NCBI GenBank assembly: GCA_029256185.1
Contig: JAQSYI010000005.1
Location: forward strand, 124,001 to 188,000
From: Paenibacillaceae bacterium
Lineage (GTDB): Bacteria > Bacillota > Bacilli > Paenibacillales > NBRC-103111
DNA: 64,000 bases
Reading direction: 5' to 3'
In this document: positions 1 to 9,129 of the stretch, piece by piece
How positions within the stretch are numbered: the stretch's first letter is position 1
Layout of the letters: every line of letters starts with the position of its first letter
Position numbers and translations under genes: made by a program
The notes under the pieces: model-generated
The model's input: only the letters and a program-made list of their open reading frames with translations
Database searches by the model: none
Told to the model about the DNA's origin: nothing

Positions 1-823
1 CGCCATACACCTCTGAACCGTCCTGGGCTGTTGCGCGGATCACCAGCCGGTCCGCCTTGGGGCCTGCTGTGAGCACTCCCGTTTCGGCATCGATCCCGCT
101 TCCCGGCTTGATGCTGGACTGCAGGCTCCAAGCAACACTCTCATAGGCAGCTCCAACCGACGGTGACATTGCTGCCAGTTGCAACGTATCTCCAGCCGCC
201 GCGCTGCTGCCGCCCTCAACCGTGATGTCTATGGGCTGGAGAGGGTCGCCCGCAGGAGTGAAGCCTGCCTTTGCGATGCAGATCTTATCGATGCTGAAGC
301 CTGATAAATTGGGCTTCATTCTAACGGTGACTTCGGTTCCGGCGGCAAGGTTCGCATACGACCTGACAGATTTCCATTGCCACTGTCCGCCCACACCGCC
401 AAAAGCAACCAATGTGCCATCCGTCACTGCGAGATTGCTGACCCATATATTTTTATTGGGCGTAGACGAATTGACCAGAAGCCATACCTGATAAGTGCCG
501 GCCTCAGCAGCTCGGAAAACAAACTCCAGACCGGGATTCGGCGTAAGATTGCCATTTTCATCGCGCCATACCGGCTCTGATCCGTTTTTCGAGGCATACA
601 GTTCCTTTCCCAGAGCAAGATTACCGCTGTTCTTATTCCTGTTTGTAAAAACGGCCGGTACATAATCCAGATTCTCCGCTTCCACAAGAGTCGGTCCATT
701 GACCTCAATAGCGGAAGCCCCCTCCGCCTTGACCTCTCCTGTCATCAACACCGGCATCAGCGTGAAAAGCAGCGCCAGGACCAGACCCGCACTCACGGCG
801 CGAACCTTCATTCTTAGATTCAT
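1..823 (-). CDS. secreted carbohydrate-binding / Ig-like protein, partial (C-terminus beyond left edge)
   Basis: The frame is open from ATG at 823 to the left edge, giving 274 residues. AAGGAGGG lies just upstream of the ATG and fixes the start. Residues 1-34 form a Sec signal peptide (hydrophobic core VSAGLVLALLFTLMPVL, then a small-residue cleavage region). Residues about 46-187 resemble a CBM6/CBM35-type beta-sandwich: they open with VEAENLDY and contain the aromatic run GGQWQWKS. From about 198 an Ig-like (Big2-type) domain begins. The protein is presumably an extracellular polysaccharide-active enzyme or binding protein whose catalytic part, if any, is outside the window. It is preceded by a copy of the GAAGCCAGTT leader repeat that also precedes transporter genes here. 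The exact CBM family is a guess from motif style. Confidence 0.75.
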   Translation of the reverse strand, partial: MNLRMKVRAVSAGLVLALLFTLMPVLMTGEVKAEGASAIEVNGPTLVEAENLDYVPAVFTNRNKNSGNLALGKELYASKNGSEPVWRDENGNLTPNPGLEFVFRAAEAGTYQVWLLVNSSTPNKNIWVSNLAVTDGTLVAFGGVGGQWQWKSVRSYANLAAGTEVTVRMKPNLSGFSIDKICIAKAGFTPAGDPLQPIDITVEGGSSAAAGDTLQLAAMSPSVGAAYESVAWSLQSSIKPGSGIDAETGVLTAGPKADRLVIRATAQDGSEVYG

Positions 824-837
824 TCCCTTCCCTCCTT

Positions 838-884
838 AAAAGTTTTTGCGTAAGCATGAACTGGCTTCGTAAGCATGGACTTGG
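838..884 (-). repeat. leader repeat, single short unit (GAAGCCAGTT family)
   Basis: Read on the minus strand this carries CATGCTTACGAAGCCAGTT followed by GCAAAAACT and then the ribosome site of the secreted-protein gene. AGTT near the core can pair with AACT just before the Shine-Dalgarno. It is the shortest copy of a family also seen at 4661, 13435 and 30640, always immediately upstream of a ribosome site. Confidence 0.7.
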
Positions 885-1036
885 TTATCAATCTTAGTTG
901 CATGCTTTCCATATTAATGGAATCGTTTTCATCCCGTAAATATTCACTTTGTATGGTTTATCGCCAATTCCCTCCAACAGCGGCGTTGGTCCCGCGGTTT
1001 CAACAGTCCTGAACAAAATGGATACCGGATAAATAA

Positions 1037-1161
1037 ACTGGAGATTTGCTTGAAAACCGGGTGGGGACCAGATTACCGGGCCAATGCGGATGGATACGGG
1101 CATCTCAGGTTTTTGGCGATGGAAGCGGCAAAGTGAAGATTTACATGCGCAAGCGCTTCCC
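1037..1161 (+). promoter_or_regulatory. upstream region of the FAD oxidoreductase: shared operator-like motif and cre-like site
   Basis: This lies in the 423-bp divergent gap 824-1246. ACTGGAGATTTGCT at 1037-1050 and CAAAGTGAAGATTTAC at 1129-1144 are two versions of a motif that recurs upstream of the permease at 2767. The second is followed by GCGCAAGCGCTTCCCA, which resembles a catabolite-responsive element (AANCGNWW core intact, outer bases imperfect). The two-copy arrangement suits an AraC-type activator next to CcpA control. No clear sigma-A -35 is visible. The assignment is inference from recurrence. Confidence 0.45.
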
Positions 1162-1246
1162 ATATGGTTAAGGCATGCAGCTGCATGGTTCATCCCGGCC
1201 TTCGGGTCCGGATTGCAAAACAAATAAGCTAACGGGTGGTGGGGAA

Positions 1247-2527
1247 TTGAAGGAAATACTGATCGAAGCGCCAAGAGAAATTCCTGTTGCCTATTCGACT
1301 GATGTAATCGTCTGCGGGGCCGGCCCGGCAGGCGTATGCGCGGCCATAGCGGCAGCCCGGAGCGGCGCCAGGACCTTGCTGCTGGAGCGGGGCGGATGCC
1401 TGGGAGGCATCTGGACGGGCGGCTTGCTGAGCTGGATTATCGATTCCTCCGGCAAGGACGGGATTATCGGCGAGATCATTGGCGCATTGGAGCAGGACGG
1501 CAGCGGCCAGCGGGGGCGCTCCGGACATTTCATCGCCCAGCCGGAGCGTGTCAAGCAGCTCCTGGAGCGCATGTGCCGGGAGAGCGGTGTGGAATTGCTG
1601 CTCTACACACAGCTGGCAGGCGCTGTAACAGGCGGCGGCAGGATCACCCATGTCCTGACGGAGAGCAAAAGCGGCAGGCAGGCGGCAGCGGCCAAGGTAT
1701 TCATCGATGCTACAGGGGACGGCGATCTGGGCTATTATGCCGGATGCCGCTATGAATACGGCAAGCCCGGCAGCGGCCATACCCAGCCCATGTCCCTCAT
1801 CGCCCTGATTGACGGCCTGGATCCTGAAGAAGCCCGGTCATACAACAACACCCTGCCCTATGACGGCTCTCCCAATCCCAAGGACGCATTGCTGGAGGTG
1901 CTCAACCGGGCTGGCACACCGCCCAGCTATGATAATCCCACTCTGCTTCATATTCAGGATGGTCTATGGATCATGATGACCAATCATGAGTATGGACGAA
2001 ATCCCTTCGATGCCGCCAGCCTGACGGAGGCCACCACCCGGTCCCGGGAGGAGCTTCATGACCAGGTCAACGCCTTGCGGAAGCTGGGAGGCGTCTGGTC
2101 CCGCCTGCGCATCGTTCAGACCGCTCCCTTCATTGGAGTGCGGGAGGGAAGGCGGATTCGGGGAAAATACACGGTGACCATTGAGGATGCTCTGAACGGA
2201 GCGCGGTTTGACGATGCCGTCTGCCGCGTACACTTCGGGTTGGATGTGCATCCTGTGCAACGGAGCAGCACCTTCGCCGCAGAGCATGGCGGAATGAAGG
2301 CCAAGCCCTATGACATCCCCTTGCGGGCGCTCATGGCCGCGGATATGGACAACCTGCTGATGGCTGGGCGCTGCCTCAGCGGCGACTTCCTGGCTCATTC
2401 CAGCTACCGTGTCACAGGTGTTGCGGCGGCCACGGGAGAGGCGGCAGGACGGCATGCAGCCCAGCTGAGCCGAAGCAAAGCGCAGCTGTCCCTTCATGCC
2501 CCGGATGAGGTCCTTCCGACGGAATAG
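1247..2527 (+). CDS. FAD-dependent oxidoreductase (FAD_oxidored/PF12831-like)
   Basis: A 426-residue cytoplasmic flavoprotein. The N-terminal Rossmann beta-alpha-beta fold has GAGPAG at about residues 24-29 and an acidic ribose-binding Glu at about 47 (LLLERGG). The second FAD contact IDATGDGDLG is near residue 153. A C-terminal segment GRCLSGDFLAHSSYRVTG is typical of the PF12831 group. TTG at 1247 was chosen because a GGTGGTGGGG ribosome site precedes it and family members begin at this point; the upstream in-frame ATG at 1175 has no ribosome site. The gene heads a cluster with an ABC importer, an AraC regulator and an isomerase, so it probably oxidises an imported sugar or sugar acid. The substrate is unknown, and this family is often misannotated as xanthan lyase. 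A larger relative is encoded at 56909-58792. Confidence 0.85.
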   Translation: MKEILIEAPREIPVAYSTDVIVCGAGPAGVCAAIAAARSGARTLLLERGGCLGGIWTGGLLSWIIDSSGKDGIIGEIIGALEQDGSGQRGRSGHFIAQPERVKQLLERMCRESGVELLLYTQLAGAVTGGGRITHVLTESKSGRQAAAAKVFIDATGDGDLGYYAGCRYEYGKPGSGHTQPMSLIALIDGLDPEEARSYNNTLPYDGSPNPKDALLEVLNRAGTPPSYDNPTLLHIQDGLWIMMTNHEYGRNPFDAASLTEATTRSREELHDQVNALRKLGGVWSRLRIVQTAPFIGVREGRRIRGKYTVTIEDALNGARFDDAVCRVHFGLDVHPVQRSSTFAAEHGGMKAKPYDIPLRALMAADMDNLLMAGRCLSGDFLAHSSYRVTGVAAATGEAAGRHAAQLSRSKAQLSLHAPDEVLPTE

Positions 2528-2580
2528 GTTCGTGGTGAATACCTGTTCACCGTTTTCCTTTCGCCGGACAGACTCCCGGG

Positions 2581-2711
2581 CAATCTCCACTTTGCTTGTC
2601 CGATCTGCATTTTGTCTGAAACTCACGCAAAACTGCTTCACTGCCGGGATACGTCAGCAAATTGACGATAGAATTGACAAAGTGGAGATTTACCGCAAGC
2701 AAGCGCTTCCA
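2581..2711 (+). promoter_or_regulatory. permease upstream region: inverted pair of operator-like motifs and cre-like site
   Basis: CAATCTCCACTTTGC at 2581-2595 is the inverse of CAAAGTGGAGATTTAC at 2678-2693. The second copy is followed at 2698-2711 by AGCAAGCGCTTCCA, which matches the CcpA cre consensus TGNAANCGNWWNCA at all but the first base. The motif plus cre arrangement matches that upstream of 1247, so both promoters are probably read by the same regulator (candidate: the AraC protein at 6739) and by CcpA. Confidence 0.5.
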
Positions 2712-2766
2712 GTATTGTTGAGGTATACAGCAGCGCCAATCCAAAAGAAACAAGGAGTGTGAGACC

Positions 2767-3735
2767 ATGAAAACCTCCGCAACAACGGACACGACGCTTC
2801 CGGTCCCCCTATCCGTTCCCAAGAAAACAAGGCTGTACCGGATCAGCCGGGATTTGCGGATGAACAAGTATCTCTATATCATGATTATCCCCGTTATGGC
2901 CTATTACTTCATATTCGAATATGGTCCGATGTACGGGGTGATCATCGCCTTCAAAAATTTCTCTCCCATGAAGGGCATATTGGGAAGCGATTGGGTGGGG
3001 CTTCAATTTTTCCGGGATTTTTTCACCAGCATGTATGCGTGGAGGACGATCAAAAACACCTTCCTGATCAGTCTGTACAGCTTGCTGTTCAGCTTTCCCG
3101 CCCCGATCATTCTTGCGTTGCTTCTCAACGAGGTCAAGAACAGGCTGTTTAAACGAACCGTACAGACGATCAGCTATATGCCCCATTTTATTTCGCTTAT
3201 TGTGGTCTGCGGCCTGGTGGTGGACTTCACCCAGAAGAACGGCTTGATTAACGACATCCTGTACTTCTTCACCGGGGAACGGATACTGTTCCTGCAGAAG
3301 CCGGAATGGTACCGGACCATCCATATTGCCAGCGGAATCTGGCAGCAAGTAGGCTGGAGCTCGATCTTGTACCTGGCGGCCCTGGCCGGTATCGATACGG
3401 AGCAATATGAAGCAGCGAATATGGACGGCGCCAACCGCTGGCAGCAGATGCTGCACATTACGTTGCCGGGCATCACGCCTACCATCGTGATCCTGTTCAT
3501 TTTGAATATAGGCCAGATGATGAATGTGGGCTATGAGAAGGTGCTGCTGCTCTATAATCCGCTTACTTATTCTACCGCTGACGTGATCTCCACGTATGTG
3601 TACCGCGCCGGTCTTCAGAATTTCAACTATGGATACAGTACGGCGGTAGGGCTGTTTAATGCCCTGATCAACCTGACGCTGATTATCTCCGCCAACTACT
3701 TGAGCAGGAAGGTTAATGATACGAGCCTCTGGTGA
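2767..3735 (+). CDS. carbohydrate ABC transporter permease, LplB type (CUT1)
   Basis: A 322-residue integral membrane subunit of a CUT1-type sugar importer. About six membrane helices are visible, starting at residues 35-52 (YLYIMIIPVMAYYFIFEY). The cytoplasmic EAA coupling loop that docks on the ATPase lies at about 215-236 (EAANMDGANRWQQ then LPG). The N-terminal YGPMYGVIIAFKNFSP motif is characteristic of the LplB/YteP group. AAGGAG stands 8 bases before the ATG. It is followed 37 bp later by a second permease and then a binding lipoprotein, so the three form one importer. No ATPase gene is present; such systems commonly share MsmX-like ATPases. Confidence 0.93.
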   Translation: MKTSATTDTTLPVPLSVPKKTRLYRISRDLRMNKYLYIMIIPVMAYYFIFEYGPMYGVIIAFKNFSPMKGILGSDWVGLQFFRDFFTSMYAWRTIKNTFLISLYSLLFSFPAPIILALLLNEVKNRLFKRTVQTISYMPHFISLIVVCGLVVDFTQKNGLINDILYFFTGERILFLQKPEWYRTIHIASGIWQQVGWSSILYLAALAGIDTEQYEAANMDGANRWQQMLHITLPGITPTIVILFILNIGQMMNVGYEKVLLLYNPLTYSTADVISTYVYRAGLQNFNYGYSTAVGLFNALINLTLIISANYLSRKVNDTSLW

Positions 3736-3772
3736 TATGCAGGACCATTAATTAAGGAAGGAAGGTTGACGC

Positions 3773-4654
3773 ATGAAAAAAAAGCTGTCAATGGGAAGCC
3801 TGATATTCGATACAAGCAATGTGATCTTTCTGAGCCTGCTGACCCTTATTATGTTTTACCCGCTGCTGTATGTTATTATGGCTTCTTTAAGCGACTCTGC
3901 GCTTATGCAGATTCACAGCGGGTTTCTGTGGAAGCCGGAAGGCTTTTCAACAGATGCTTATAAGGAGGTCATCCGCAACCCGGCTATCTTGTCCGGTTAC
4001 CGGAATACGCTGTTTCTGGTGATAGTGGGAACCGGGTTGAACGTAACCTGCACCTCTCTCGGCGCGTTTGTGTTATCCCGCAAGCACTTCTACATCCGGA
4101 AGCAGCTGACGCTGGTCATCGTCTTCACAATGTTTTTCAGCGGGGGGCTGGTGCCTACTTACCTGCTGGTCAAAGGGCTGGGGCTGGGCAATACCCTATG
4201 GGCATGCATTATGCCAACGCTGATCAGCACATGGAATTTTATGATCATGCGAACATACTTTCAAGCCATTCCCGACAGTCTGGAAGAATCGGCCAAGCTG
4301 GACGGGGCCAATGATATTGTGATTTTGTTCCGCATTTTTCTTCCCTTATGCGGTCCCATCATGGCGGTTATGGTGTTGTATTACGGTGTAGCCCACTGGA
4401 ACCAATGGTTTTCTGCCATGATCTACTTGCAGAACCGCTCTTATTTTCCGCTGCAGCTCATCCTCCGGGAAATATTGCTGGCCAACAACACGGACAGCAT
4501 GCTGGCGGATGTGGGCGGCGCAGACAAGGCGGCAGTGGGAGAAACGATCAAATACGCCACCATCGTGGTGGCCACCCTCCCGATCTTATGCGTCTACCCG
4601 TTCTTGCAGAAGTATTTTGTCAAAGGGGTTCTTATCGGTGCTGTCAAGGGCTGA
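3773..4654 (+). CDS. carbohydrate ABC transporter permease, LplC/YtcP type (CUT1)
   Basis: A 293-residue partner permease. The EAA loop EESAKLDGANDIVILFRIFL is at about 171-190, and the C-terminus PFLQKYFVKGVLIGAVKG is the hallmark ending of the YtcP/LplC group. A ribosome site AAGGAAGG lies upstream. It forms the heterodimeric channel with the product of 2767-3735. After its stop comes an array of four 64-bp hairpin repeats that fills the whole gap to the binding-protein gene. Confidence 0.93.
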   Translation: MKKKLSMGSLIFDTSNVIFLSLLTLIMFYPLLYVIMASLSDSALMQIHSGFLWKPEGFSTDAYKEVIRNPAILSGYRNTLFLVIVGTGLNVTCTSLGAFVLSRKHFYIRKQLTLVIVFTMFFSGGLVPTYLLVKGLGLGNTLWACIMPTLISTWNFMIMRTYFQAIPDSLEESAKLDGANDIVILFRIFLPLCGPIMAVMVLYYGVAHWNQWFSAMIYLQNRSYFPLQLILREILLANNTDSMLADVGGADKAAVGETIKYATIVVATLPILCVYPFLQKYFVKGVLIGAVKG

Positions 4655-4660
4655 TATTCC

Positions 4661-4916
4661 TTCCGAAGCCAGTTTTTCGGATATGCCGCTAAAGCGGCAA
4701 TCAACTCAAAACTTAAGTTTATGCTTCCGAAGCCAGTTTTTCGGATATGCCGCTAAAGCGGCAATCAACTCAAAACTTAAGCCTATGCTTCCGAAGCCAG
4801 TTTTTCGGATATGCCGCTCAAGCGGCAATCAACTCAAAACTTAAGCCTATGCTTCCGAAGCCAGTTTTTCGGATATGCCGCTCAAGCGGCAATCAACTCA
4901 AAACTTTTAGGAGGAG
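4661..4916 (+). repeat. four tandem 64-bp hairpin units between permease and binding-protein genes
   Basis: Units start at 4661, 4725, 4789 and 4853, exactly 64 bp apart, each beginning TTCCGAAGCCAGTTTTTCGG. Within each, AGTTTT pairs with AAAACT (outer stem) and GCCGCT with AGCGGC (inner stem), giving one extended hairpin per unit. Units 1-2 share a TAAA loop and units 3-4 a TCAA loop, which points to stepwise duplication. The last outer arm runs straight into the TTAGGAGGAG ribosome site of the next gene. Likely roles are mRNA stabilisation or translational control of the abundant binding protein (inference). Confidence 0.9.
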
Positions 4917-4921
4917 TAAAT

Positions 4922-6619
4922 GTGAACAAAAAAAGGGGTATCGGTTTTCTTGCGCTCAGTACCGCCATGGCCATGTCTGTTCTGGCCGGATGCAACGATG
5001 CAGGTCAGGAACAGACGGAGGTGTCCTCGGCTGCTCCAAAGGAGGAAACCATCACATTTCCAATCGGGCAGCAGGAAACCCTAAAAACCTGGATACCGCC
5101 ATACAACGGCTTGCTGAACAAATATCCGGACCACAGCAATTTGCCGATCTATCAGGAACTGACGAAGCGGACCAATATCAAATTCCAGGTGACCACGCCT
5201 TTAGCCGGGCAGACCAAGGAGCAGTTCAATCTGATGATCGCCTCCGGCGAGCTGCCTGATATCATTGACAATAAGGTCATCGATATTTATTATCCCGGCG
5301 GCGCCTCCAAAGCCTATGCAGACGGAATCATCATCAGCCTGAACGATCTTCAGGAGAAGTATGCTCCCGATCTGATGAAGCTGTACGAGACCTATCCGGA
5401 CATCGCCGCTTCCATGAAGACCGATGACGGTTTATTCCTCGCGGCTCCCAGAATCATTGGTGCTTCACGCACCACATCAGGCATGATTATCCGCCAGGAT
5501 CTGCTGGATAAGGTCGGACTGCCGGTCCCGACTACCATTGATGAATGGTATACCACATTAACAGCCTTCAAGACCAAGCTGGGCTCAACATCGCCCCTTT
5601 TGGTGCGGGGCGTAGATACTACTGCGTTTACGGCAACCAATTCGTTTATCGGTGCATACGGCATCAGCCATAAATATTTTGTTGAAGACGGCGTAGTGAA
5701 ATACGGCCCGGCGGACCCCCGCTACCAGGATTATGCGGCTACTATGGCCAAGTGGTATAAGGAAGGCCTGATCGACCAGGAATTTGCCACCATGAACAAT
5801 AAGGTATTCGATTCCAAAGCGGTCTCCGACGATGTCGGCGCCTTCTATGGCTTCGCAGCCAGCGGCATCGGCAAATACATGAATCTGGCAGGTCCGGTCA
5901 ACCCGAATTACAAGCTGGTGGCAACGCCATATCCCACTCTCCAGAAGGGAGGGGAAGTGCGCTTCTTCCACCAAGACAAGATCGCCGATTCGCTGTTGTA
6001 TATCACCACCAAGGCCAAAAACCCGGAGCTGGCCATGGCCTTCCTGAATTACGGCTTCACCCCGGAGGGCTACAAGCTCTATAACTTCGGGATCGAAGGA
6101 ACCTCCTACAACTGGGTCGACGGATATCCGAAATATACCGATCTGATTCTGAAAAATCCGGACGGATTGTCCATCGCCGATTCGCTGCTGATGTATCAGC
6201 GGACTGCAAACAACGGAGCAACCGTATCCAGCCCGGAGTATCTGGAGCAGATGTATCCCCTGCAGGAGCAGAAGGATGCGCTTGCTGTCTGGTCCAAATT
6301 CAAGGATAAAGCCATCGGCGGCAATGACCCGACGCTGCAGGGCAAGCTTACGGCGGAAGAAGCTTCGGCCATCGGCGGGGCGCAGACTCAGATTCAGACC
6401 TATGTGGACGAGATGCTGACGAAGTTTATCGTCGGACAGCAGCCGGTGAACAATGAAACGTTCGCCGCGTTCCAAAAACAAATTAACTCCATTGGTCTTA
6501 GCAATGTGCTAAAAACGCTGCAGGCAGCAGAGGACCGGTTCAAGAACAACAATCCCGACTTCTACAGCCAGAAAGCGGTCTCCCAGCCGTATGACATGTA
6601 CAAGGACATCCGCAAATAG
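4922..6619 (+). CDS. extracellular solute-binding lipoprotein of sugar ABC importer (family 1)
   Basis: A 565-residue lipoprotein starting at GTG 4922, five bases after TAGGAGGAG; an ATG two bases upstream is followed at once by a stop. The signal peptide ends in lipobox LAGC (Cys about 22), so the mature protein is anchored outside the membrane. A periplasmic-binding-like two-lobe fold follows, with GQTKEQFNLMIASGELPDII and a C-terminal FGIEGTSYNW segment typical of LipO/YtcQ-type proteins. It captures an oligosaccharide for the permeases encoded just upstream; ligand unknown. Its length suits the large YtcQ-like class. Confidence 0.92.
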   Translation: MNKKRGIGFLALSTAMAMSVLAGCNDAGQEQTEVSSAAPKEETITFPIGQQETLKTWIPPYNGLLNKYPDHSNLPIYQELTKRTNIKFQVTTPLAGQTKEQFNLMIASGELPDIIDNKVIDIYYPGGASKAYADGIIISLNDLQEKYAPDLMKLYETYPDIAASMKTDDGLFLAAPRIIGASRTTSGMIIRQDLLDKVGLPVPTTIDEWYTTLTAFKTKLGSTSPLLVRGVDTTAFTATNSFIGAYGISHKYFVEDGVVKYGPADPRYQDYAATMAKWYKEGLIDQEFATMNNKVFDSKAVSDDVGAFYGFAASGIGKYMNLAGPVNPNYKLVATPYPTLQKGGEVRFFHQDKIADSLLYITTKAKNPELAMAFLNYGFTPEGYKLYNFGIEGTSYNWVDGYPKYTDLILKNPDGLSIADSLLMYQRTANNGATVSSPEYLEQMYPLQEQKDALAVWSKFKDKAIGGNDPTLQGKLTAEEASAIGGAQTQIQTYVDEMLTKFIVGQQPVNNETFAAFQKQINSIGLSNVLKTLQAAEDRFKNNNPDFYSQKAVSQPYDMYKDIRK

Positions 6620-6738
6620 CTCTCAAGCTGGCGGGATGCACCCGGAAGCCCTTCACCGGACTGCATCCTGCCCCTGATTGCCGCGGAAGGAATAAATTAG
6701 GTATACTGGGAGACAGACGGCAGAAAAGAGGTGGCAGC

Positions 6739-9072
6739 ATGATCAAGCCAGGAAAGCTTCTCGGCAAAAGAAAGAGCATTTTTATATCCTGGTTATTATC
6801 CTACTTTACCGTTATTGCCGTCTGTATTGCCGTCAGCAGCGCCATGTATGTCCGGGCGGAACGGTTAGTGGCCGAGGAGATCAATACCTCCAATGAGATC
6901 CTCCTGCAGCAAATCCAGCAATCCGCCGACAGCCGCCTGAAGGAGATTGTGATGCTGGGCAACCAGATATCGGTGGATAAGAATGTCATGGGCATGTTTT
7001 ACGTGAAAGAGCCCCTGACACCCAATGACCGGATGACGTCTCTCCAGATCGTCAACAGCTTCAAATCCTCCAGCAACGCCAATACCTACATCAGCTTTTA
7101 CTATGTCTATTTCAGCAGCAGGAATTCTGTTATCGCCATGGACGGCGTATATGACAGAGCCGCCCTGTTCGATATCCATCACAAATCCGACGGCCTCGGC
7201 TATAAGGACTGGGAGGCTTTGATGAACGGTGAGCACCGTGGTGAATTCATGCCCTTCTCTGGCAGCGGAGCCGGCAGCAGCGAGCGTACCATAGCTTATC
7301 TGAAATCCCTTCTTCTTAACGATGCCGGGACCAAAGTGACCTTATGCGTTACCTTCGAGGAATCCAGGCTGCTGGAGGCCATAAAAACTCCGAAGCTGTC
7401 CGGCAAGGGAGCCGTGCTGGTGCTGAACAGCAGCAACGAGATAATCTCTTCAACAACAGAAAGCGGCCATTACGCGCTGGATTACTCAGCCTTGTCCGGT
7501 TCCCGGGGCATTATCCCTTTTGTGCATAACAATGAGAAGATGGTCGTTTCTTACCGGCAGTCGGAGATCAACGATTGGAAATACGTGAGTGTGGTATCTG
7601 TATCCCAATACATGGAGAAGGTGGAGAGCATGCGCAGACTGACATATATCAGTATGAGCGCATGCCTTGTGTTAGGCAGCTTCATGGCCTTCATGGCAGT
7701 CCGCAGGAATTACAATCCCGTCAAGAACATGATGAACTTCGTGAACCGCGCCCGGAACAAGGAAGCTGCTGCCACGGATGCCGACGGCGCTGATGAGTTC
7801 AGCTTCATTCAGGATTTTATTGAAAGCACACTGACGGAGAAGGATGAATATTACCAGGACTGGAAGCGGCACAGCGCCGAGCTGAAGTCTTTCTTTCTGC
7901 AGCGGCTGTTGAAGGGCGATGTGGAGGAGGAGTTGTACAGCAATGGCATATTGGCTTCATACGAGATCCGGTTTGCAACGGAGCAGTTTGCGGTACTGCT
8001 GTTTTGCATGGAGGATTTCAGCAGGCTGTTTGCCAACAATAAGAGCAAGGACCGCAGGATCACGGAATTTCTTATCTCCAATGTGGCAGAAGAGCTGGCC
8101 AACCAGCATCACGCCGGATGGCTGATCAAGATGGAGGACATGGTTGCCTGCCTGATCAATTTCAAGACGGCGGATATGCAGCAGAATCTGGCGGAGCTGA
8201 ACAGGATCGCCGTGGAATCCAGGACCTTTCTGGAAGAGAAGCTGCGTGTGGATGTTTCCATTGCCAAAAGCGGCATTCACGAGGGGGTAGGGCATATTCC
8301 GCTGGCCTACAAGGAAACCTTGGAGGCCATGGATTACCGGATCGTGTTCGGCAGCGGTACCATCATCGGCTACGGCGATATCAAGCCGGCTCCCCGCTCC
8401 TACTCCTTCACCATGCTCACGGAGCAGCGCTTCATCAACAGCATCAAGGCCGGCGATTATGAACAGGCCGGCGAAATCATCAATGCCATCTTCACGGAGA
8501 ACTTTTCGCAGAATACGCTGTCTCTTGAGATGACCCAATGCTTTATGTTCAGTCTTGTGAATGCCATGATGAAGGCTCTTGAAGAAATCAGCATGCTGCT
8601 GAACCATCAGTTTCTGGATGATCTGAAGCCTGTGGAACGGCTGCTGAAATGCAAGTCCGTCTCCTCCATGAAGGAGGAGCTGGACCAGATTCTGCTGCGG
8701 ATCTGCGAGTATGTCCGCGAGGTTCAGAAGAAAAGCCGCAATGACGGCCTCCGGGATGCCATAATGACCTTTATCGAGGAACATTACCATGACGTCAACT
8801 TGGGGGTGGCCGGAATCGCCGAGGCCTTCCAACTGAATCCGATCCAGATGTCCCGGTTCTTCCGGGAACAGAACGGCGGCGAAACTCTGCCCGATTATAT
8901 CAACCGGTTTCGCATCGGCAAGGCCAAGCAGCTGTTGGAATACGGAGATACCAGCATCAGTGCCATCGCCATTGGTGTGGGCTACAGCAACGCCAACACC
9001 TTCATCAGATCTTACAAAAAATATGAGGGAATAACCCCCGGCAAATTCAGAGAGCTGAACCGCCATAATTGA
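6739..9072 (+). CDS. membrane-bound AraC-family regulator (YtdP-like)
   Basis: A 777-residue one-component regulator. A first membrane helix is at about 14-36, followed by an extracellular sensor region of about 265 residues (Cache-like), a second helix at about 301-320, a cytoplasmic linker and a C-terminal AraC double helix-turn-helix at about 673-777 (LNPIQMSRFFREQNGG, then TSISAIAIGVGYSNANTFIRSY). This architecture matches Bacillus YtdP, which is linked to rhamnogalacturonan uptake genes. It probably senses an external sugar, or the loaded binding protein encoded upstream, and activates this cluster. The ribosome site AGAGGTGG precedes the ATG. Confidence 0.88.
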   Translation: MIKPGKLLGKRKSIFISWLLSYFTVIAVCIAVSSAMYVRAERLVAEEINTSNEILLQQIQQSADSRLKEIVMLGNQISVDKNVMGMFYVKEPLTPNDRMTSLQIVNSFKSSSNANTYISFYYVYFSSRNSVIAMDGVYDRAALFDIHHKSDGLGYKDWEALMNGEHRGEFMPFSGSGAGSSERTIAYLKSLLLNDAGTKVTLCVTFEESRLLEAIKTPKLSGKGAVLVLNSSNEIISSTTESGHYALDYSALSGSRGIIPFVHNNEKMVVSYRQSEINDWKYVSVVSVSQYMEKVESMRRLTYISMSACLVLGSFMAFMAVRRNYNPVKNMMNFVNRARNKEAAATDADGADEFSFIQDFIESTLTEKDEYYQDWKRHSAELKSFFLQRLLKGDVEEELYSNGILASYEIRFATEQFAVLLFCMEDFSRLFANNKSKDRRITEFLISNVAEELANQHHAGWLIKMEDMVACLINFKTADMQQNLAELNRIAVESRTFLEEKLRVDVSIAKSGIHEGVGHIPLAYKETLEAMDYRIVFGSGTIIGYGDIKPAPRSYSFTMLTEQRFINSIKAGDYEQAGEIINAIFTENFSQNTLSLEMTQCFMFSLVNAMMKALEEISMLLNHQFLDDLKPVERLLKCKSVSSMKEELDQILLRICEYVREVQKKSRNDGLRDAIMTFIEEHYHDVNLGVAGIAEAFQLNPIQMSRFFREQNGGETLPDYINRFRIGKAKQLLEYGDTSISAIAIGVGYSNANTFIRSYKKYEGITPGKFRELNRHN

Positions 9073-9129
9073 ATGGGGCTTCAGCTTGGAACCCGCGGCT
9101 ATGTGCCGCCGAAAGGAGCCCGCACTTAT

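Noticed and set aside
4661..4916. CRISPR array
   Set aside because: The units are contiguous 64-bp tandem hairpins with no unique spacers and no cas genes nearby.
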